Assembly: GCA_023411175.1 (NCBI GenBank)
Contig: JAEYPB010000096.1
Span: 1 to 36,500, forward strand
Origin: Bacillota bacterium
Lineage (GTDB): Bacteria > Bacillota > Clostridia > Christensenellales > Aristaeellaceae
Direction of reading: 5' to 3'
Length of the DNA: 36,500 bases
Every line of letters begins with the position of its first letter. The first letter of the stretch is position 1. Of the stretch, positions 32,508 through 36,500 are shown piece by piece. The notes beneath the pieces were generated by a model. It did not search any database. It saw nothing but the letters and a program-made list of their open reading frames with translations, and had not been told where the DNA came from. Both the position numbers and the translations under genes were made by a program.

Positions 32508-33599
32508 CTAAACCAGCTCCAGCACCACCGCGTTCTGTACTTCCATGCCCCGTTCGGTCAGCATGAGCCGCCCGCCTGCCCGCTTTACGAAGCCGCCCGT
32601 CTCCAGGCGCTTGACCGCCTCCAGCTTTTTCGCGACCAGCTCCAGCGGGATGCCGCGGGCGGTGCGGGTGCCGAGGAGTATTTCCTCCTCCCGCGCCTCG
32701 TCGGCGGTGACGGCGCGTCGCGCGACCTCCCGGACGCCCGAAAGGTATTCGTCCAGGTCGCCGGTGTTCTCAAACCGCTCGCCCGCCATCATCGAATGCG
32801 CGGCGCAGCCCAGCCCCAGATAGTCGCCCCGGTTCCAGTAGACCAGGTTGTGGCGGCATTCAAAACCGGGCAGCGCATAGTTCGAGATCTCGTAGCGGAC
32901 AAACCCCCGCCGGGACAGGATGCGCCCGGCGGCGCGCTGCATCGCGACGGAGGCATCGTCCTCCGGGGCGGTCAGTTCGCCCGAGGCAACGGCGCGCTCG
33001 ATGGGCGTGCCCGGCTCCACGATCAGGCTGTACAGCGACAGGTGCTCCGGGTTCAGGCTCAGCGCGAACTTGACGGATTCCACCCACGCGGCCATCGTCT
33101 GCCCCGGCAGCGCATACATGAGGTCGAGGTTGATGTTTTGAAACCCCGCGTCCCGCGCCCACGCCACCGCGCGCACGGCGTCCTCCGGACTGTGGACGCG
33201 CCCCAGCATTTGAAGCAGCCCCGGCTGCGCGGCCTGCAGGCCGATGGACAGGCGGTTGACGCCGGAATCCCGGTAGGCGCGGAGTTTCTCCGGCGACAGC
33301 GTACCGGGGTTTGCCTCGACCGTGACCTCCGCGTCCGGGAGCATCTCAAACCGCGCCCGCGCCATGGCCAGAATGCGCATCACCGCGTCCTCCGGCAGTA
33401 CGGACGGCGTGCCGCCGCCGATGAAAACGGTTCGGATCGGCACCTTGCCATAGCGTTTGGCGGCGGACGCGAATTCTTCCTCCAGCGCATTCAAATAGCG
33501 CGCCCAATCGCGCTCCCGCCCCGGCCAGGAGCGGAAATCGCAATAGGCGCACTTCTTTACGCAGAAGGGGATGTGAACATACAGTGCGACAGGCTTCAT
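32508..33599 (-). CDS. hemW: Radical SAM heme chaperone HemW
   Basis: A 363-residue radical SAM protein. The cluster motif CVKKCAYC (Cys13, Cys17, Cys20) follows YVHIPFC. FIGGGTPSVLPEDAVMRIL, EANPGTLSPEKLRAYRDSGV, RLSIGLQAAQPGLLQMLGR and NLDLMYALPGQT are typical of the HemN/HemW group. ECRHNLVYWNRGDYLGLGCA and the short length favour HemW, a heme carrier, over the true coproporphyrinogen oxidase. The start overlaps the upstream gene as ATGA. The lepA-hemW neighbourhood is a known arrangement in Bacillota. Confidence 0.93.
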   Translation of the reverse strand: MKPVALYVHIPFCVKKCAYCDFRSWPGRERDWARYLNALEEEFASAAKRYGKVPIRTVFIGGGTPSVLPEDAVMRILAMARARFEMLPDAEVTVEANPGTLSPEKLRAYRDSGVNRLSIGLQAAQPGLLQMLGRVHSPEDAVRAVAWARDAGFQNINLDLMYALPGQTMAAWVESVKFALSLNPEHLSLYSLIVEPGTPIERAVASGELTAPEDDASVAMQRAAGRILSRRGFVRYEISNYALPGFECRHNLVYWNRGDYLGLGCAAHSMMAGERFENTGDLDEYLSGVREVARRAVTADEAREEEILLGTRTARGIPLELVAKKLEAVKRLETGGFVKRAGGRLMLTERGMEVQNAVVLELV

Positions 33600-34165
33600 G
33601 ACGCGCGACCAACGGGCTCAACCTTGTGGCCCGCCTTCAGGGAGAGGAATGCGGCGAGTTCCGCCAGGCGCCCGCCCAGCGCTTCGCCGTTCAGTACGAA
33701 GGCCTGCATCTTGCCGATGTAGAGGTACAATGTGCCCTGCGACACCAAGATCTGCCGGACGGCGGCGTAGGGGTGCCGCTCGGTTCCGGTTTCGTACTTG
33801 ACTTCAAATTCCCCATCATAGAACCGGTAGCGCGCCCGGCCCGTGCCGGAAAAGGAGCGGGTGGCGGAGAACCCCACGAGGCGGCCCAGCAGGAACGACA
33901 ACAGGAAGAAGCCCGCGCCGCAGCCCATTTCAAACACCGCGCCGCCGCCGCCGAGGTAGAACACGTCCACGACGCCCAGCGCAATCAGCCCGACGCCCGC
34001 GATGCGCACCACCCACATCCCCGAGCGGTATTGGTGCATCAGATGTACGCGGTAAAACCCGGCAAGATCCTCCCGCTTCAGGGTATTGACGATTTCATAG
34101 CGCGGCTTTTCCCGCCGGGCCTCCTGCACGGACGGCGCACGCGATTGATCCCGTTCTCCCTGCAT
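33596..34165 (-). CDS. YcxB-like membrane protein
   Basis: A 189-residue protein with a polar N-terminus (1-48) and two transmembrane helices (about 51-71 and 78-98). The C-terminal cytoplasmic domain, with RARYRFYDGEFEVKYETGTE and then HPYAAVRQILVSQGTLYLYI, resembles the YcxB-like C-terminal domain family, of unknown function. The start ATG 34165 has AGGGGG upstream and lies 11 bp after the lepA stop; a longer frame runs inside lepA. It overlaps hemW by ATGA, so it belongs to a lepA-ycxB-hemW operon. Confidence 0.75.
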   Translation of the reverse strand: MQGERDQSRAPSVQEARREKPRYEIVNTLKREDLAGFYRVHLMHQYRSGMWVVRIAGVGLIALGVVDVFYLGGGGAVFEMGCGAGFFLLSFLLGRLVGFSATRSFSGTGRARYRFYDGEFEVKYETGTERHPYAAVRQILVSQGTLYLYIGKMQAFVLNGEALGGRLAELAAFLSLKAGHKVEPVGRAS

Positions 34166-34176
34166 CCCGACGCCCC

Positions 34177-35985
34177 CTAATCCATCTTGAGCACGGCCAT
34201 GAACGCCTCGCTGGGCACCTCGACGTTGCCCACCTGGCGCATGCGCTTTTTGCCCTCTTTCTGCTTTTCGAGCAGCTTCTTCTTCCGGGTGATGTCGCCG
34301 CCGTAGCACTTGGCGAGGACGTCCTTCCGAAGCGCCTTGACCGTCTCGCGGGCGATGACCTTGCCGCCGATGGCCGCCTGGATCGGGATCTCAAACAGCT
34401 GGCGCGGGATCGCGTCCTTCAGCTTTTCGGCGATGGAGCGGCCCCTGGGGTAGGCGCGGTCCCGGTGGACGATGATCGTAAGCGCGTCGCAGACGTCGCC
34501 GTTTAGGAGAATGTCCAGCTTGACCAGATCGCTCTTTACATAGCCCTTGAGCGAATAGTCAAACGACGCATAGCCTCGGGTGCGGCTCTTGAGCTGATCG
34601 AAGAAGTCGTAGATGACCTCGTTGAGCGGCAGGTCGTACTTCAGGAGCACGCGACCGCCCTCGATGTACTTCATGTCCCGGAAGGTGCCGCGCTTGTCCT
34701 GGCACAGCTCCATGATCGCGCCCACATAGTCCTGGGGCGTGATAACCTGGGCGTCCACGAAGGGTTCTTCCATCCAGTCAATCTCCTGAACCGGCGGCAG
34801 ATTCGTGGGGTTGTCGATGGTGATCTCTTCGCCGTCGGTCTTCACCACATGGTAGACCACGCTGGGGGCGGTGGTGACGAGGTTCAGATCGAACTCCCGC
34901 TCCAGCCGCTCCTGGATGATTTCCATATGCAGTAGCCCCAGAAAGCCGCAGCGGAACCCGTAGCCCAGCGCGACGGAGGTCTCCGGCTCGTAGAAGATGG
35001 CCGCGTCGTTCAGCCGGAGCCGCTCCAGCGCGTCCTTGAGGTCCTCATACTCCGCGCCGTCCGCCGGATAGATGCCGCAGTAGACCATCGGAAGCACCGG
35101 CTTGTAGCCGGGCAGCGGCTCCTTGGCGGGCTTCTGGGCCAGCGTGATGGTGTCGCCCACGCGAATGTCCGCAATGTCCTTGATGGACGCGGCGATGTAG
35201 CCCACCTCGCCCGCGTACAGGCATTCGGAGGGCTTGTAGCCGCCGGGCTGGAACGCGCCGACCTCGGTCACATCGAACTCGTGGCCGCTGGCCATCATTC
35301 GGATGCGGTCGCCCACGCGCACGGTGCCGCTCATGAGCCGGACGGAACTGATCGCCCCCCGGTAGTTGTCGTAGTAGCTATCGAAGATCAGCGCGCGCAT
35401 CGGCGCGTTCACATCGCCCTTGGGCGGCGGAACGCGGCTGACGACCGCGGTCAGCACATCCTCGATGCCCACGCCCTGCTTGGCCGAGACCAGCGGGCAG
35501 TCCGACGCGTCGAGGCCTATTTCGTCCTCGATCTCATGGCGCACCACCTCCGGCTGGGCGCTGGGCAGGTCGATCTTGTTGATCACCGGCACAATCTCCA
35601 GGTCGTGCTCCAGCGCCATGTAGACGTTGGCCAGCGTCTGCGCCTCAATGCCCTGGCTGGCGTCCACCACCAGCACCGCGCCCTCGCACGCCGCAAGCGC
35701 CCGGGACACCTCGTAGGTGAAGTCCACGTGGCCGGGGGTGTCGATGAGGTTCAGCGTGTAGGTGACGCCGTCCGCCGCCGTATAGGGCATGCGCACAGCC
35801 TTCGATTTGATGGTGATACCGCGCTCGCGCTCCAGCTCCATCGAATCGAGCACCTGATCGGTCATGTCCCGGAGCGCCATCACGCCGGTCTTTTCGAGCA
35901 GGCGGTCCGCCAGCGTCGACTTGCCGTGGTCAATGTGCGCGATGATGCAAAAATTCCTGATGTTTTCCTGATTGAATGTGGGCAC
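34177..35985 (-). CDS. lepA: Elongation factor 4 (LepA)
   Basis: A 602-residue translational GTPase that acts on ribosomes. It begins MPTFNQENIRNFCIIAHIDH from a GTG codon at 35985, which has GGGAGG seven bases upstream. G1 is AHIDHGKS (16-23); later G motifs are DTPGHVDF and NKIDLPSAQPE. EYEDLKDALERLRLNDAAIF, GFRCGFLGLLHMEIIQERLERE and the LepA-specific C-terminal domain ending EAFMAVLKMD complete it. A longer frame from 36045 would include the promoter. First gene of the lepA-ycxB-hemW unit. Confidence 0.97.
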   Translation of the reverse strand: MPTFNQENIRNFCIIAHIDHGKSTLADRLLEKTGVMALRDMTDQVLDSMELERERGITIKSKAVRMPYTAADGVTYTLNLIDTPGHVDFTYEVSRALAACEGAVLVVDASQGIEAQTLANVYMALEHDLEIVPVINKIDLPSAQPEVVRHEIEDEIGLDASDCPLVSAKQGVGIEDVLTAVVSRVPPPKGDVNAPMRALIFDSYYDNYRGAISSVRLMSGTVRVGDRIRMMASGHEFDVTEVGAFQPGGYKPSECLYAGEVGYIAASIKDIADIRVGDTITLAQKPAKEPLPGYKPVLPMVYCGIYPADGAEYEDLKDALERLRLNDAAIFYEPETSVALGYGFRCGFLGLLHMEIIQERLEREFDLNLVTTAPSVVYHVVKTDGEEITIDNPTNLPPVQEIDWMEEPFVDAQVITPQDYVGAIMELCQDKRGTFRDMKYIEGGRVLLKYDLPLNEVIYDFFDQLKSRTRGYASFDYSLKGYVKSDLVKLDILLNGDVCDALTIIVHRDRAYPRGRSIAEKLKDAIPRQLFEIPIQAAIGGKVIARETVKALRKDVLAKCYGGDITRKKKLLEKQKEGKKRMRQVGNVEVPSEAFMAVLKMD

Positions 35986-36024
35986 GCGTTTGCCTCCCGC
36001 AAAAAAATCCGGCTGATTTCCCCC

Positions 36025-36053
36025 ATAATACCTTAAACTCAGCAAAAAATCAA
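36025..36053 (-). promoter_or_regulatory. Promoter of the lepA operon
   Basis: TTGATT (36053-36048) and TATTAT (36030-36025) are separated by 17 bp on the minus strand, about 40 bp before the GTG start. Confidence 0.8.
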
Positions 36054-36217
36054 CTGCGCGCGCGGGCCAGGGTGCCCCTCCAAAGTACTTAACACGCAGT
36101 CGCCAAAAGTGATCGGAAACGTTACCGATACAGTACTGCCCTTTTACAATCCCGGGTTATCATATAGTCGTCGGAAAGAGAAGAAGAAAGAAACCGAGCG
36201 AACGGGAGGGAAACGTT

Positions 36218-36439
36218 ATGAAGCTCACAGTGAAGTTCATGGATGCCAATTCGGTCAAGGATTTCGTCAAGATCACCTCGCAGTACAGTGAAGACCTGTC
36301 GCTGGTGCACGGCCGCTACGTCGTCGATGCCAAGTCCATCCTGGGGATTTTCTCCATGGATCTGACCAAGCCGCTGGATCTGGTCAGTGATGGCGCGAAC
36401 GACGACCTGAAGGATGACCTGAAGGCCTACGTCGTCTGA
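36218..36439 (+). CDS. HPr-like protein lacking the phospho-histidine
   Basis: A 73-residue protein with the HPr fold pattern. VHGRYVVDAKSILGIFSMDL (29-48) aligns with the HPr segment around the regulatory Ser46 (here Ser40 in AKSILG). The loop that normally reads GIHARPA, with the PTS-phosphorylated His15, is here DANSVKDF with no His. It therefore cannot work as a classical phosphocarrier. It could be a Crh-like regulator or another structural use of the fold. GGGAGGG lies seven bases before the ATG. The -10 may be TATAGT at 36163-36168; no clean -35 is seen. Confidence 0.8.
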   Translation: MKLTVKFMDANSVKDFVKITSQYSEDLSLVHGRYVVDAKSILGIFSMDLTKPLDLVSDGANDDLKDDLKAYVV

Positions 36440-36462
36440 GACAGAAGAATATAGAACCGGAC

Positions 36463-36500
36463 CGGGGGGCGGGGGCGGGGGGGGGGGGGCCCCCCGCCCC
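36463..36500. other. G/C homopolymer at the window end, probable artefact
   Basis: The last 38 bases are only G and C: long G runs, then a C run that is the partial complement. Nothing else in the window looks like this, so it is probably a sequencing or assembly artefact at a contig end. Confidence 0.7.

Noticed and set aside
35986..36045. 20-residue N-terminal extension of LepA
   Set aside because: It covers the lepA -10 region. The GTG at 35985 has a proper ribosome site and gives the standard LepA start.

Overview
This GC-rich (roughly 60-65 percent by eye) window looks like a chromosomal piece of an anaerobic Bacillota genome of the class Clostridia. Pointers are the two-subunit iron-sulfur L-serine dehydratase, the FeoA/FeoB ferrous iron system, a glmS ribozyme, a tryptophan T-box leader, an HPr-like protein, an XpaC-type protein, SdpR/SdpI, strong Shine-Dalgarno sites and TTGACA-17-TATAAT promoters. 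The exact lineage cannot be named from sequence alone. I see no transposase, phage gene, CRISPR array, tRNA or rRNA.

Layout, left to right: (1) 1-3820, minus strand: sdaAB and a truncated sdaAA, then the feoA-feoB-small Cys-rich protein operon, with a strong promoter and a palindromic operator. (2) 3870-9750, plus strand: mnmG, a glmS ribozyme and glmS, then an XpaC-like membrane protein coupled to a hotdog thioesterase. (3) 9837-12940, minus: a three-gene ABC importer, assigned as the tryptophan transporter trpXYZ because its leader is a T-box with a UGG specifier. A short Trp-rich reading frame sits between the T-box terminator and trpX. (4) 12960-16284, minus: an operon of a nucleotidyltransferase, a dCMP deaminase-like protein, a left-handed beta-helix protein and glmM. 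With glmS it concerns amino-sugar and envelope precursors. (5) 16350-18974: sulfur assimilation, cysK (plus) converging on metY (minus). The metY leader holds a long hairpin threaded by a small ORF with Met-Cys-Arg-Met codons. (6) 19001-20594: a Crp/Fnr-type regulator divergent from two YdcZ-type transporters, with a perfect 18-bp palindrome between. (7) 20620-26583: a small NrdD-like protein, a sugar nucleotidyltransferase, a nuclease-helicase fusion (minus), manA and a GT2 glycosyltransferase. (8) 26584-31305, minus: RNA methyltransferase, a GH127-like protein with altered catalytic positions, and a MATE transporter. (9) 31426-32485, minus: SdpI/SdpR-like pair. (10) 32508-36053, minus: lepA, ycxB-like, hemW. 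(11) 36218-36439: an HPr-like protein; the window then ends in a G/C run that looks like an assembly artefact.

Most genes are housekeeping. The most interesting material is regulatory: the apparent two-layer tryptophan control of trpXYZ (T-box plus Trp-rich leader peptide overlapping the trpX start codon), and the leader ORF/hairpin in front of metY. Together they suggest that this organism uses leader-peptide translation to tune amino-acid genes. The GH127-like protein with substituted zinc/cysteine catalytic positions is the most unusual enzyme.
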